A stretch of 64,000 nucleotides of DNA, taken from assembly GCF_003852315.1 (NCBI RefSeq), contig NZ_CP027762.1:3081501-3145500 (forward strand), written 5' to 3'. Under the pieces are notes generated by a model, which saw nothing but the letters and a program-made list of their open reading frames with translations, did not search any database and was not told where the DNA came from. This DNA is from Pseudomonas sp. LBUM920. GTDB taxonomy: Bacteria; Pseudomonadota; Gammaproteobacteria; Pseudomonadales; Pseudomonadaceae. Below are positions 27,935-38,400 of this stretch, piece by piece. Both the position numbers and the translations under genes were made by a program. How positions within the stretch are numbered: the stretch's first letter is position 1; each line of letters begins with the position of its first letter.

Positions 27935-28247
27935 GCCGGCGGCTGTGCCAAGCTTACTAAGAGGCCGCTCGTAAGAGAACTGACCGCAACCAAATCCGCT
28001 GTTTCATCGCGGTGGACTTGCGGCGAAAGCCTTCCCGCCCATTTGCGCGCGTAACGTACAGTTCGACCAAGGCTCACGCTGACTCAGGTTCACGCTGTGC
28101 AGTTACCTCTGCAAGCACGAAGCGTGCACGGACACTGCTCAACGTGCTGGTGAGAGGAGGGCTATCTCTGAGACGCCGCCGTTCGGCTGGCGGGCCGGAG
28201 CCCTCTGCTAGCTTTTTGTCACATCCAATAGCTCGGCAGCGGCCCAT
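27935..28247. other. Intergenic region upstream of the 1244-aa gene
   Basis: Should carry the promoter of the minus-strand 1244-aa gene. No convincing gene, terminator or operator was recognised. Confidence 0.4.
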
Positions 28248-28449
28248 ATGCAAATGCAGGTAGATATCCGTACATGGCTTCTTAAACAAAGCGATTGGCT
28301 TCAGGAGACCATAGAGAGACTGCTGCAGAAAATCACAGCTTGATGCTGCTGATTTCGCCGTTCTAAGCGCTTTGATAAAGACTCCCGCCGAACGCAAGCC
28401 TTCAACACATCGAACCTTTGATGAGCTCAATCACCGCCACACCGTCTAG
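28248..28449 (+). pseudogene. N-terminal relic of a large ATPase-type protein, frameshifted
   Basis: The frame from ATG 28248 encodes QVDIRTWLLKQSDWLQETIE then RLLQK and stops at 28341. One base shift allows continuation as SQLDAADFAVLSALIKTP to a stop at 28447. The pattern W-L-x-x-Q-x-D-W-L-Q-E-x-x-x-R-L-L followed by a D-x-x-x-L-x-x-L-x-K-T segment resembles the start of a family of AAA/RecF-like ATPases found in defence loci, as I recall it; the P-loop and everything after are missing. I treat it as a truncated, frameshifted relic. Confidence 0.45.
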
Positions 28450-28576
28450 GATGAGTGAGCTTTGTGCCGGGGGCCAATTATTGTTGATAGACCACCTCGT
28501 GAAAAGGCACCTGATCTGGGCACCTTGAAGATGATTACGCAGACTGATGTTCGAACATTATTGCTCCACTCGGCAC

Positions 28577-28867
28577 ATGCGATGCTCAGGAGGGGCTCTT
28601 CAGGATATTCCGCTGGACCAGAGACAAACCCTGTTAAAGGAAGGGCCGCGGGAGGGGCGTCTACTGCTTCTGGCCTCGCCTGTTGAAGGCGAGGATGTCC
28701 AAGTATTAGCTGAACAATGAATCGGATTTGAGGATGAAGACGATGCTCAAGCGGCCGCCGGGGCTTTGGCCGCGATCGGCATCCCTGCGGCCCGGCGTTT
28801 GATCGTCAAGGCTCTTGCTCATCCGCACTACAGTGTAAGGCGCACCGCCATAGGGAAAATGGATTGA
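28577..28867 (+). pseudogene. HEAT-repeat-like gene relic with an in-frame stop
   Basis: One 96-codon frame contains a single internal TGA at 28718. The second half reads DAQAAAGALAAIGIPAARRL, then VKALAHPHYSVRRTAIGK, a clear HEAT-type helical repeat (A-x-x-A-L-x-x-I-G...A-L-x-H-x-x-x-x-V-R-x-x-A). The first half is LLKEGPREGRLLLLASPVEG, then DVQVLAEQ. A readable coding pattern on both sides of the stop suggests a recently inactivated C-terminal fragment. The remainder of 28450-29087 holds no clear gene; the promoter of the following operon should lie just upstream of 29088. Confidence 0.5.
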
Positions 28868-29087
28868 CCCCGTTAGTAAGGCGCAAAGGGGCTCGTAGAC
28901 TGTCGCGCTGTTAGTAAGCATAAAGATCTGTTGTTATCTGACTAGTGCTTAGGTACTGCACGAAATGAGGGGAAGATTCTGTCGGTTGCCTGACGTCAGA
29001 AATTGGCTTGGACGCTTTCCTTGGAAAGGGCCTATGCTACTGGCATCTTGACAGCCTGGCAGAGCCAGGCAGTGACAGGGAGTCCTG

Positions 29088-30140
29088 ATGGCTATAATCG
29101 TCCGCGTTCTCAAAGCGAGGCATGGAGACTGCATTCTCGTCAGCCATGAGGGGCCTGGCGGGGTGTTCAATCTGCTGATAGATGGAGGAACGTCTACGAC
29201 CTTCAGGTATGGGCCACGGCAGCTTTACGCCGGTGCGCTGTGCAATACCCTCGATGATTTGAAAGTCAAAGGGCAACACATCGATCTAGCCATCCTCACC
29301 CACATTGATGACGATCACATCAATGGACTTATCAAAGCCTTTGAGAAGCCAGGTTATCTAGGCGATATGGTCAAATTCATCTGGTTTAATTCTTCGCGAT
29401 TGATCACACATCATTTTGATGTGCCCGAAATACCTGAAAATAATATTAAGCTGCTTGATGACAATCCGCAAACATCGATCAAGCAAGGAAAAGACCTGGA
29501 AGAATTGCTTGATAAGATTGGCTGCGTTCGAGCTCCGCTTGTAATGGCAGGGCAAACGTATAAAGCTGGTCCCTTTACGTTCAAGGTGTTGTCGCCTAGT
29601 CGTGAGCAACTTGTTAAGTTGTTGCATGTATGGCCTTCCGAAGTTGATTCAGGAAAAACCTCGGCGCACGACACTGATTATAATTTAACACTTCAAGATA
29701 TCTGGTCAGGCGATAAGTTTTATTCTGATGCCTCTGTTTACAACGGCAGCTCTATAGCATTTATGCTCGAAGCAGATGGTAAGCGCATGCTTTTTCTGGG
29801 CGATGCGCACGAAGGCGTGGTATGCGATAGCTTACGGGCTGATGAGTACAGCGAAACCAACAAGCTTCAATTGGATCTTGTTAAGTTGTCGCATCATGGA
29901 AGTCAATACAACACCAGTAGCGATTTGTTAGGGTTGCTGGATTCACCGATTTATATAGTGTCCACCGATGGGTCTAAGCATGGGCTTCCGAACAAAAGGA
30001 CAATAGCCAGGATCATCAAGTCTACGCAGGGTAAAGTGTGTTTTAACTATGATCATGTGGTCGCTCCCCTGCTACAGGCTCATGAAATTGAGGAGTACTC
30101 CTCTCGTCTAGAAGTGCTCGATGATGAAATCAGATACTAA
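29088..30140 (+). CDS. Metallo-beta-lactamase-fold hydrolase of the ABC-3C-like operon
   Basis: A 350-aa MBL-fold protein. It has strand-leading LKARHGDCILVSH, Asp in LLIDGG (about 30-33), the metal motif T-H-I-D-D-D-H at 71-77 (H-x-H-x-D-H variant), LFLGDAH (about 230, bridging Asp) and KLSHHGS (about 265). This arrangement resembles ComEC/Rec2-like MBL domains rather than true beta-lactamases; no signal peptide, so cytoplasmic. ATG 29088 follows GGGAG. It overlaps the next gene by 20 nt. MBL plus trypsin-like protease is also the accessory pair of type I AVAST systems, and MBL genes occur beside ABC-three-component systems. It may cut nucleic acid or a nucleotide after activation. Confidence 0.85.
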   Translation: MAIIVRVLKARHGDCILVSHEGPGGVFNLLIDGGTSTTFRYGPRQLYAGALCNTLDDLKVKGQHIDLAILTHIDDDHINGLIKAFEKPGYLGDMVKFIWFNSSRLITHHFDVPEIPENNIKLLDDNPQTSIKQGKDLEELLDKIGCVRAPLVMAGQTYKAGPFTFKVLSPSREQLVKLLHVWPSEVDSGKTSAHDTDYNLTLQDIWSGDKFYSDASVYNGSSIAFMLEADGKRMLFLGDAHEGVVCDSLRADEYSETNKLQLDLVKLSHHGSQYNTSSDLLGLLDSPIYIVSTDGSKHGLPNKRTIARIIKSTQGKVCFNYDHVVAPLLQAHEIEEYSSRLEVLDDEIRY

Positions 30141-31434
30141 TATGACAGTTTCGGAAATCATGCAGTCATACTGCGTAATGGTTAATGGCGGCAGTGGTGT
30201 TCTGGTAAACGCTATGACGCAAGAGTATTCCTACGTGCTCACGGCCAGGCACGCCGTGTTCGAGGAGGGCGCCCACAATGTGGTGATAGATCATAATCAG
30301 GATCCAATTGAAGTGCTGGGCGTCTTGGTTTTCCCTAAGGTGGGTCTGGAGGAGCCCTTAGATTGTGCAATATTGACAATTACGCATCAACCAGGCCTGT
30401 CGCAGAAATCTTGGAATGCCGCTCACTTGCCACCGCTGGCCAACCTTACCTTTGTGGGTCTTCCAGAAGCGGAAAGGGCAAGTTCAAAGCCAATTACGCA
30501 TTGGACTGGCCACTCAGCGAGCGTGGTTAACGAACTTATAACACTTGCGCTGGAAGATATCCCGGGCAAGGACATCATTCAAGGGATGTCTGGAGGTGGT
30601 GTATACCATGTAGATAACGATTACCCGTATCTGGTGGGCGTGGAGTTCGAAATGGAGGCCAGTCGATTGGATCACCAGTTTGGTCGCGTCGATTGTCATG
30701 GTCTCGCACGATACAACGAACTCATCACCCTCCATTCATGTGCGCCAATGATTCCGCCACATATGGAGTGCTTTTCGAGAGTGCGGGATAGGATTTTCGC
30801 ATTCAATGTGATTGATCCCACTAACGTTCAGCATCTGAAATCTGCATTAATTGGTTTCGCAGACTCATTAATTGAGAGCGGAATGCCGCCTCCGTACGAA
30901 ATTATGAAGCACTATGATGTCCAGTTATTGATAGACACGGGGCAGTCCAGCGTGCTGGAAACACGAGGGTTGTGGATTGCATATTTAGAGTTTGTGGTGA
31001 TCTCCGCACTCATGGACGATGCTGGAGTCGCGGATAACGGCTATATCAGCGGGATCGATAAGAAGCGTCGTCTGCTGTATACCAGCGACGTCACCAACTG
31101 GCTTGGCCGTTTGGATGAAATTCTCAAAATTGCTCGTAAGTTGCTCGACAAAAACGGCACCCTCGTGGTCGCCTCGCCTGATGCTGCAGCGCAAACCTTT
31201 CCTCCAGACTTTGTCCTTAAGAATGTAATTGGCAATATTGCAACCATCCCGAACCAAGGCCCATTCTCTATTGATGAAGTTGAGAGTGCGATTTACGCCA
31301 GCTATAAGCTCACTCATCTGGAAGGTTTGCGCAAAAGCTGCGTCATCGAGAAAGAGTTTGACTATCGCAGTTTGGCTCCAGGTAAGGTTCAACTGCTGGA
31401 GCTCAGGAAGAAGTTGAATGAAATTATTAATTAA
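30121..31434 (+). CDS. Trypsin-like serine protease with C-terminal ABC-3C-type domain
   Basis: A 437-aa protein. The first 170 residues form a chymotrypsin-like domain: catalytic His44 in TARHAV, Asp81 in LDCAIL, and Ser157 in GMSGGG, in the right order and spacing. Residues 215-437 form a helical domain without obvious catalytic motifs, with a pattern that I associate with the C-terminal domains of ABC-three-component effectors. There is no signal peptide, so the protease acts inside the cell. Three close starts exist (30121, 30124, 30142); the last directly follows the upstream stop. It overlaps the MBL gene by 20 nt and the next gene by 17 nt, so all are coupled. Likely an effector released when the ATPase senses infection; target unknown. 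Confidence 0.8.
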   Translation: MMKSDTNMTVSEIMQSYCVMVNGGSGVLVNAMTQEYSYVLTARHAVFEEGAHNVVIDHNQDPIEVLGVLVFPKVGLEEPLDCAILTITHQPGLSQKSWNAAHLPPLANLTFVGLPEAERASSKPITHWTGHSASVVNELITLALEDIPGKDIIQGMSGGGVYHVDNDYPYLVGVEFEMEASRLDHQFGRVDCHGLARYNELITLHSCAPMIPPHMECFSRVRDRIFAFNVIDPTNVQHLKSALIGFADSLIESGMPPPYEIMKHYDVQLLIDTGQSSVLETRGLWIAYLEFVVISALMDDAGVADNGYISGIDKKRRLLYTSDVTNWLGRLDEILKIARKLLDKNGTLVVASPDAAAQTFPPDFVLKNVIGNIATIPNQGPFSIDEVESAIYASYKLTHLEGLRKSCVIEKEFDYRSLAPGKVQLLELRKKLNEIIN

Positions 31435-31966
31435 AGATTACAATTTTGAGTTTCTGACTGCTGAGTTTGATGGCATAGAATTTCACATGTTTCGCTCAGA
31501 TGATTCGCTGTCCTATATTTCGTGTATTGCTTGCCTGTGTAAAAAGCCGTCAGATATCGTAGCGAACTGGCGGGTGATCCAAAACCTTGTTTCGGTTCAC
31601 CACCAACCTTCAGGAAACCTCGCTGTGTGGAACGTGTATATCGCTTTTGTGACGATCGGCACTGTGCCAATTTGGGATAAATACCAGATCGAGAACAACA
31701 AATACTCTGCTCGTAAATTGATAATTGATGGGTATGCTGAATTGCCCACGGTTGAGCAATTGACTGACTGTTTGGAAGAGCAGCTCCTAGGATCAGATTT
31801 GACGCTGGATCCCTGTGTCGCGGAAACCCGGGAACCATTATTGTCACTGGAATACTTTGTTCGGGGTGCGCCGTTAGATCAAAAAATTGAGTCCAAGGAA
31901 AAGCGCGCGTTAATGATAAATGAAATCATAGAATCTCTGAATAAAAATGAAAATCAAAAAAGTTGA
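31418..31966 (+). CDS. Small middle component of the ABC-three-component-like system
   Basis: A 182-aa soluble protein with an alpha/beta N-terminal half (strands around FEFLTAEFDGIEFHMFRSDD and WNVYIAFVTIGTVPI) and a highly charged helical C-terminus ending near KRALMINEIIESLNKNEN. Size, position between the effector and an SMC-like ATPase, and overlaps of 17 and 20 nt with its neighbours match the 'middle component' genes of ABC-3C conflict systems; the assignment rests mainly on context. It probably links the ATPase to the protease. Confidence 0.65.
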   Translation: MKLLIKDYNFEFLTAEFDGIEFHMFRSDDSLSYISCIACLCKKPSDIVANWRVIQNLVSVHHQPSGNLAVWNVYIAFVTIGTVPIWDKYQIENNKYSARKLIIDGYAELPTVEQLTDCLEEQLLGSDLTLDPCVAETREPLLSLEYFVRGAPLDQKIESKEKRALMINEIIESLNKNENQKS

Positions 31967-34900
31967 AATTGAAGCATTTCGTGCTTATAGAATGAAATCA
32001 GAAGGCACATTCGATTTTACGAATGCTGATGATCTTCCTTCTAATTTTGTTGCGATATTTGCCCCCAATGGATTTGGTAAAAGCTCGTTTTATGATGCGG
32101 TCGAATGGGCGGTCACGAATCATTTGGAGCGTTTAGGTGGCGACTACAATAGAGTCAATTATGAAGGCGCCGCCCGCGCGACCAAAGACTTAGACAAGGG
32201 GCAGGAGATCCTTCGAAATAAATACGTCAACGACGACGTTAAAACTCGGGTGGTTGTTTCAACTACGCTGCCTATTCCGTTTAAACGAGAGTTGGGAAAG
32301 CTTCGCATAAATGGGCGAGACTTGCGCTTTGGAGAGAAAGGTCGCGAGAACGAATATTTTCGGCGTGTCATTTTAAGTCAAGATGAGATTGACAGATTCC
32401 TCCGAGAGGCGAAGCCGCATGAACGCTATACCAAGTTTATGGAAAATTTCGGCGGGGAAACTGAAAAAGTCCGAAAGGAATTGACTGCACTTATCCTTGA
32501 TAATAAATCTGAGCTGCTAGCTTTGGATTCCCAGCGTGAAGCCATTATCGCCGAGCTGGACCAGCCTGTTGACCTCTCCATCTTTTATAGTTTCAATGCA
32601 TTAGCTACACAGCTAAACGCTGGTGGTGAGAACATCTTGCTTGCGGACGAGAATTTTTCCGCGCAGGCTGAACACGAACTGAATGCAAGCCTTGTCTCCC
32701 GACAGCATGAGTTAAGCGTAGAACGTGAAGCTAATGTCCGGGCGGTTGACACTCTTGCTGATAGATTGGTAAAGATTCCCGAAATTGAACTTAATAGCCA
32801 ATTTCTCATCGATCAGAAAGCTATTTCAGAGCGTCTTGATCAGGGCGTAAAAGATGCTGGCGGCTATCAGGAACTGCTCAACGCTCATGAAAAAAGCACA
32901 AGCGATGTCCAGGAAGCGAGTCAGCGTTCGGCAAATATTCTTGATGTAATCAATCATTCTGTTGTGTTCTTTCAGTCTGAATCACGCCTCAATGATATCG
33001 CCCAACGTCAAATAACGCTGGGAGATATCCAGCCAGGTCATGCCGCACAGTTGTCAGGGTTTGCAAAGGCTTTGAGCGATCTTAATCTGGAGCTCAAAAA
33101 GGCTGATGATCGCGCTGCATTTCTTAGGAACTCCATCGATAATGCTGGGCCGATTTATGCAGAGCTAACATCACATCGTGCGCGAATAGAATTGATCGCT
33201 CAGCAAATTGCTGAGAAAGAGGTTTCGGTTCGCCTGGATGCAGCAAAGTTGGATCAACTTCAAGCCAACCTGAACCTCGTGTCAAGTTTAAAACTTACTG
33301 CAAACTTTATCTTGTCTGCAGTTGAAGGCACAAAATATTTAGGTCAAGAGAAAATTGAGCGCTTGACCAAGTGTTTTACTGAGTTGGAATCCATTGATCT
33401 CCACGACAAAACTGTGCATGCGACTCAAACAGCTTTGGCTGACCAGATGGGTGTGCACGAACGTTTGATTTCCACCGGCCTTGACTACCTCAGCGCATGG
33501 CCGTCAAATATTTGCCCGCTGTGCAGCGCCCCCCACGAAGATGCCGAGAAGCTCAGGCTGAAAGTTAAATCTCAGACTCTGCTATCGCGGATTAGTCAAG
33601 AAAACGCGGAGCTCCTCGCACAGTCCGAAACACGTCGTAAGCAACTGCTCGATGAAGTGAAATCTATCACGCTAGTGGCGGAAGAGGCACATGGGCAGCA
33701 GTTGGCTGACCTTCGCGGAACAATCAAGGAGTTGAGTGCAAGACTGGAGCTAGTTGAACGAGAAAAGTCTGATCTGGAGGTGGAAAAGCGCGCCTTAGAG
33801 GACAGAGTCAACACGCTCGATAAGACCGTATGGAGTCTCGCACTCGATGAGCTCTTAACCCGTGCTCAAGGCGAGATCGTTCAGCTTTCACTCAAACGTT
33901 CCGGACTTGTAAATCGTCAAACTGAGTTGTCTGAAGAGATTGCACAGCTCAATCGAAAGATTTCACAGATTGATGCAGATTTGCAGGTTCTGACAACGGA
34001 AGGCGATACCCTTAAGTCTCAAGCGTCCTATCTGCTTGTCTCTCAGTACCTAGTAAATAATGGTATCAATTCAGCCCAGTTGGCTGAACATTGTCAGGTC
34101 GAGAAGAGTAAATTTGAATCTCAACTTGCTAACGCCAAGGCCGTTACTGATGAGCTGACGACTCAGTGCAGTGCACTCCAGCAGAAGATGCTGTCCGATG
34201 GGACGTGGGTGAGTTTTGTCCAGCTACGATCTCAGAAAGATGGGCTTGATCTGGAATTGGCTCGCGCTCAGTCCGCAATCAACGCTTTCTATGAAAGCCT
34301 TGCCACGTTGATTGTTGTTCGCTCAGAGGATCGTTTAGACCAAGTCAAAGCACTGATCACCAGTGAACTCCAGACCCGCCGCTTGCGCACCGAGCAACTT
34401 GAAACCGCTGAAAACAGTTTCAAACTGCTGTTGGAGTTGATGGCGTCCTTTAAACCCTACATCAAGCGCTTATCCCTTCAAAATGAGTTGGCTGAACTGG
34501 AAGTGGAGCTAGATCAGCGAAGCCAGGTGGACATGCTTCTGAGTACGGAACGGTTGGCTGTGATCGAGCAGCTGAAGACGTTGATTAACAATTTCTTCTA
34601 TGAAGATCTCATCAACGTTATCTACAAAAAAATTGACCCGCATCCATCCTTTAAGAAAGTAGAATTCAAGCCGGATTTTGACTCTGATAAACCAGGTTTG
34701 AACATTGTCGTGAGTGACGAAGACGGGGTTTTGATTTCGCCAATCTTATACTTCAGCGCTGCTCAGTCCAATATTCTCAGTCTCAGTGTGTTTCTGGCCG
34801 GCGCGCTTCATGCCAAGGATGATAAGGGTAATCCGATTGATGTCGTGATGATCGATGATCCTATCCAGTCGATGGACTCCATCAATATTCTCTCAACTAT

Positions 34901-35075
34901 TGATCTTTTGCGCAGTATCTGCCTGCAGTTTGATAAACAAGTTATTATTTCTACGCACGATGAAAACTTCTTCGGCCTTCTGCAGCGCAAGATTCCAGCT
35001 GAGATTCTGGGAGCAAAGTTTCTGCAGTTGGAAAAATTTGGAGTGGTAGTGCCTGTCGAGCCATTCTTAAATTAG
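31947..35075 (+). CDS. SMC/Rad50-like ABC ATPase of the conflict system
   Basis: A 1042-aa ATPase with split head domains and a long coiled coil. Walker A is APNGFGKSSF (39-48), with a Q-loop near SQDEIDRF. Long heptad-rich helices occupy about 180-510 and 545-890, with a zinc-hook motif C-P-L-C at 523-526 between them, as in Rad50. The C-terminal head has the signature-like FSAAQSNILSLSVF (about 936-949), Walker B VVMIDDP (969-971 I-D-D) and an H-loop in STHDE. It would bind DNA or DNA ends and drive the system. ATG 31947 overlaps the middle-component gene by 20 nt and ends the operon. Codon usage and base composition are AT-richer than the flanking core. Confidence 0.88.
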   Translation: MKIKKVEIEAFRAYRMKSEGTFDFTNADDLPSNFVAIFAPNGFGKSSFYDAVEWAVTNHLERLGGDYNRVNYEGAARATKDLDKGQEILRNKYVNDDVKTRVVVSTTLPIPFKRELGKLRINGRDLRFGEKGRENEYFRRVILSQDEIDRFLREAKPHERYTKFMENFGGETEKVRKELTALILDNKSELLALDSQREAIIAELDQPVDLSIFYSFNALATQLNAGGENILLADENFSAQAEHELNASLVSRQHELSVEREANVRAVDTLADRLVKIPEIELNSQFLIDQKAISERLDQGVKDAGGYQELLNAHEKSTSDVQEASQRSANILDVINHSVVFFQSESRLNDIAQRQITLGDIQPGHAAQLSGFAKALSDLNLELKKADDRAAFLRNSIDNAGPIYAELTSHRARIELIAQQIAEKEVSVRLDAAKLDQLQANLNLVSSLKLTANFILSAVEGTKYLGQEKIERLTKCFTELESIDLHDKTVHATQTALADQMGVHERLISTGLDYLSAWPSNICPLCSAPHEDAEKLRLKVKSQTLLSRISQENAELLAQSETRRKQLLDEVKSITLVAEEAHGQQLADLRGTIKELSARLELVEREKSDLEVEKRALEDRVNTLDKTVWSLALDELLTRAQGEIVQLSLKRSGLVNRQTELSEEIAQLNRKISQIDADLQVLTTEGDTLKSQASYLLVSQYLVNNGINSAQLAEHCQVEKSKFESQLANAKAVTDELTTQCSALQQKMLSDGTWVSFVQLRSQKDGLDLELARAQSAINAFYESLATLIVVRSEDRLDQVKALITSELQTRRLRTEQLETAENSFKLLLELMASFKPYIKRLSLQNELAELEVELDQRSQVDMLLSTERLAVIEQLKTLINNFFYEDLINVIYKKIDPHPSFKKVEFKPDFDSDKPGLNIVVSDEDGVLISPILYFSAAQSNILSLSVFLAGALHAKDDKGNPIDVVMIDDPIQSMDSINILSTIDLLRSICLQFDKQVIISTHDENFFGLLQRKIPAEILGAKFLQLEKFGVVVPVEPFLN

Positions 35076-35417
35076 CATGTTATCTCGGAAGGGATTAATT
35101 CGCCCCTTCCGTGATACACCGCCCGACGACGGAACATTTAGGCGGTCTGACATGGCGCGGTATCTGCTAATCAACCAAGTTAAGGAAGTTGTTGTTAGCT
35201 GGAGGGGGCTACAAATCAGTTTGTCGTCTCGAATCAGATAGCCGTTGAGTAAGCTGGTTTTACGCCGGCCTTGGACACTGGAGGTCCAAATATTTTGAAA
35301 TGAAAGCTGTTGATGATGCCGGTGTCGAGTGCGCTTTCGGAGAACATTGCTACAGCCACTGAATATGCGTAACTATCGCGGCTTAGTAGAGTTCCGTAAC
35401 TGACCTGAGGACCGCCG
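35076..35417. other. Gap between defence operon and STAND gene, with hairpin
   Basis: CGGAAGGG (35086-35093) pairs with CCCTTCCG (35104-35111) shortly after the SMC-ATPase stop. It could act as a terminator, but no T-run follows on the plus strand. The rest presumably contains the promoter of the 1512-aa gene. No other gene seen. Confidence 0.4.
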
Positions 35418-38400
35418 ATGGCAACATCAATGATCGATTTCCGAGCCATCCGCACACATCACGGCAGCCAGCACGCCGGTTTCGAAGAGCTCGTCTGCCA
35501 ATTTGCCGCGCTCGAGTCTCAGGGTGGCGTACCGTTCCACCGCAAGGGGGCGGGTGCCGACGCAGGACTTGAATGTTATCGAGTCGAGCCCAACGGATCT
35601 GAAACTGGATGGCAGGCCAAGTATTTCTTCGAGCTCGGTAGCGGCGAAGCGGGGCAGCTCAAAGACTCCTTTGAAAACGCCGTAGCCAAACACCCCGCAC
35701 TCGCCACCTTCATCGTATGCATACCTTTCGACTTGTCTGATGGCCGTGTTGAAGGCCGTAAGTCTGAGCGCGATCGCTGGGATGACTGGGTGATTGCGCG
35801 TCAAGCTTCCATCGCGCCTCGTATAGTTGAAATCCAACTCTGGGGCGGTTTCCAGCTCACAGAACGACTCTCACGGAATGATCCACTGTATGTGGGGCGT
35901 CGTACCTATTGGTTCGATCTCCCTCATTTTGGGTGCGAATGGTTTAAAGACCGGTTTGCGATCAGCCGTGCCGCTCTCGGTCGTCGCTACACGCCAGAAC
36001 TTAATATCGAACTGCCTATTCGTCAGGCGTTAGTCGCATTCGCACGAGATCCAGATTTTGCGTGCAAGATCATTGGTTGGGCTGATGATCTCGACGAGGC
36101 GAGACATCGTTCGCTACGCAGCATCGGCACCGCGCTGGGGGGAACATGTGATATAGATTTCACTGCGCTCGGCGACCAAATGGCTGCGATATCTTCAGCA
36201 ATTCGCGGCGTACCACTTGGCCCAGCGAATCTCATTCCATTCGGGGAATGGAGCGCTTTATTGGCGATTGCAACTGCGGCGCTCAACCGCTGTCGGAGCG
36301 GAATCTGGGAGCTACGTCGGCAACCCGGCGCGGGTCAGGACAGTGGTCGCGACGGTCTTCATTTTGCCGAACATTTGCGCGAAGTGATTGATCGCGTTGT
36401 CGAGGAAATCAATGCCCCCTCGACCAACTTCGCTAATTCACACCGCCTACTGCTGAGCGGAGAGGCGGGCGTTGGCAAGTCACACTTGCTGGCCGATGTC
36501 GCCGAGCATCATGTTGCGCAGGGCTTTCCCGCCGTCCTAATGCTTGGTGGAGCGTTCAGTGATGCGGAACCTTGGCGGCAGATCGCCGAGCAGTTGGGGC
36601 TGACAAATGCTCCTCCGGACGCAATTCTCGGTGCGTTTGACTCCGCTGCCGAAGCAGCTGGCACCCGCGCGTTAGTGATGGTTGATGCGATCAACGAGCG
36701 TAATGGTGTAGCGGTTTGGTCCGAGCGTCTTGCCGCGTTCCTCGCTGTGGCCGACCGTTTTGAACATATAGCGGTCCTCGTTTCCTGTCGCTCCACCTTC
36801 ATCCCTTATATCGTGCGCGACCTCGATACGACCACGTTACCCCGTTTGGAACACCCAGGTTTCGCAGGAAGGGCGGCTGAAGCTGCGCGTCGCTACCTCG
36901 ACCAGCGTGGCATCGTTCGAATGGCAGCCCCGCATTTCGCGCCAGAGTTTGAGAACCCGCTGTTCCTGCGTACTTGCTGTGACATGCTTGAACGTCGTAA
37001 TGAAAGCGAACTTCCGCGTGGACTGGCTGGAGTGTCGAAGGTTTTCGATTTTTATTTCAACGCGGTGGTCGAGACGCTCAATTTGCGGATGGGCTTGGCG
37101 CCAAGGCTAAAGCGTATAGAGGCGGTCCTCACGGCGCTCACGGAAGAGATGGTAGTTGCCGGTACCGGCTATCTCTCAATTGACGCCGCGAATTCAATCA
37201 TCGAATGTCTGCACAACTCAAACGGTCTCGCTGAACAAAGCCTTTTCTTCCAGCTCGAAAGCGAAGGTGTGATCGCAGTTGAGCCAATCGGTGATGGAGG
37301 AGAGATCAACGAGATGGTTCGCTTTACCTTCGAGCGATTAAGTGACCATCGTATAGCCCAGAGGCTACTTAATACTCATGTAGGCGACGGCGATCCTGAG
37401 CCAGCTTTCATCACTGGGGGGGCACTCGCATCTTATGTGGCGGGTCGAGGCTCCTCCAGGTTCGCGAGCATCGCCGAGGCATTGGCTGTACAGCTGCCAG
37501 AGCGTTACGGCGTTGAACTCATTGACGTTGTCGACGGCAAGTTTTCCCGCTGGGAACTTGCTCATGCCTTTCAGCTCAGTCTGCTGTGGCGTCGACAGGA
37601 CGCCTTCACCAAACGCACCCTGGAGCTGGTTGAGGAATGCGCTGACGTAATCGGAGGTGACGCAGTTCTTGAGACGCTGCTTGCGATCGCCACTGAACCT
37701 GACAATCTCTTTAATGCCGACCATCTTGACCGTTGGCTGCAACCGTTACCGATGTACGAGCGCGACATTGAATGGTCGACTCGCGCGACGCACATCGCCG
37801 TGGATGGCGACGGCGACGGCGCGATAGAAACATTGATCGAGTGGGTGCTCGCCAACGGACTTGAGTCAATCGAGCTGCCGCGCGCTCGACTAGTCGCCAT
37901 TACGCTTGCATGGCTCACTAGTCTCAGCCATCGTTGGGTCCGTGATATGGCGACCAAAGCGCTCGCGACGCTATTGGTAAATCGCCGTGACCTCGCCGCC
38001 GAGATGATCGAGAAATTCGCCAGTGTTGACGATGCTCATGTTTTCGACCGTGTGCTTGCTGCTGCATATGGTGCAGCAACGCGAAATTCCAGCGATGAGG
38101 GACTTGCCGAGCTCGCGCGAGTTGCCTTCGAGGCGGTGTTTACTAACGACAAGATACCAACCCACGCGCTCGTTCGCGACCACGCGCGTGGGATCGTCGA
38201 GCTTGCTGCCAATCGCGGCGTTTTGCCCGCGGACCTATCGCTAGATTGCGCTCGGCCTCCTTATCCAGGAGGGAGGGTACTCGAGACGGTGACCGAAGAA
38301 ACCCTTAGCACATATGTTCAGAACTATGGCGGCAGTTTTTTGCGTGACGAAATCTGCAGCTCCGCGGTCGAGGATGGAGATTTTGCACGCTACAAAATCG

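Noticed and set aside
35086..35111. Hairpin after the SMC-type gene as a sure terminator
   Set aside because: The stem is good but no T-run follows; left as a possible structure only.
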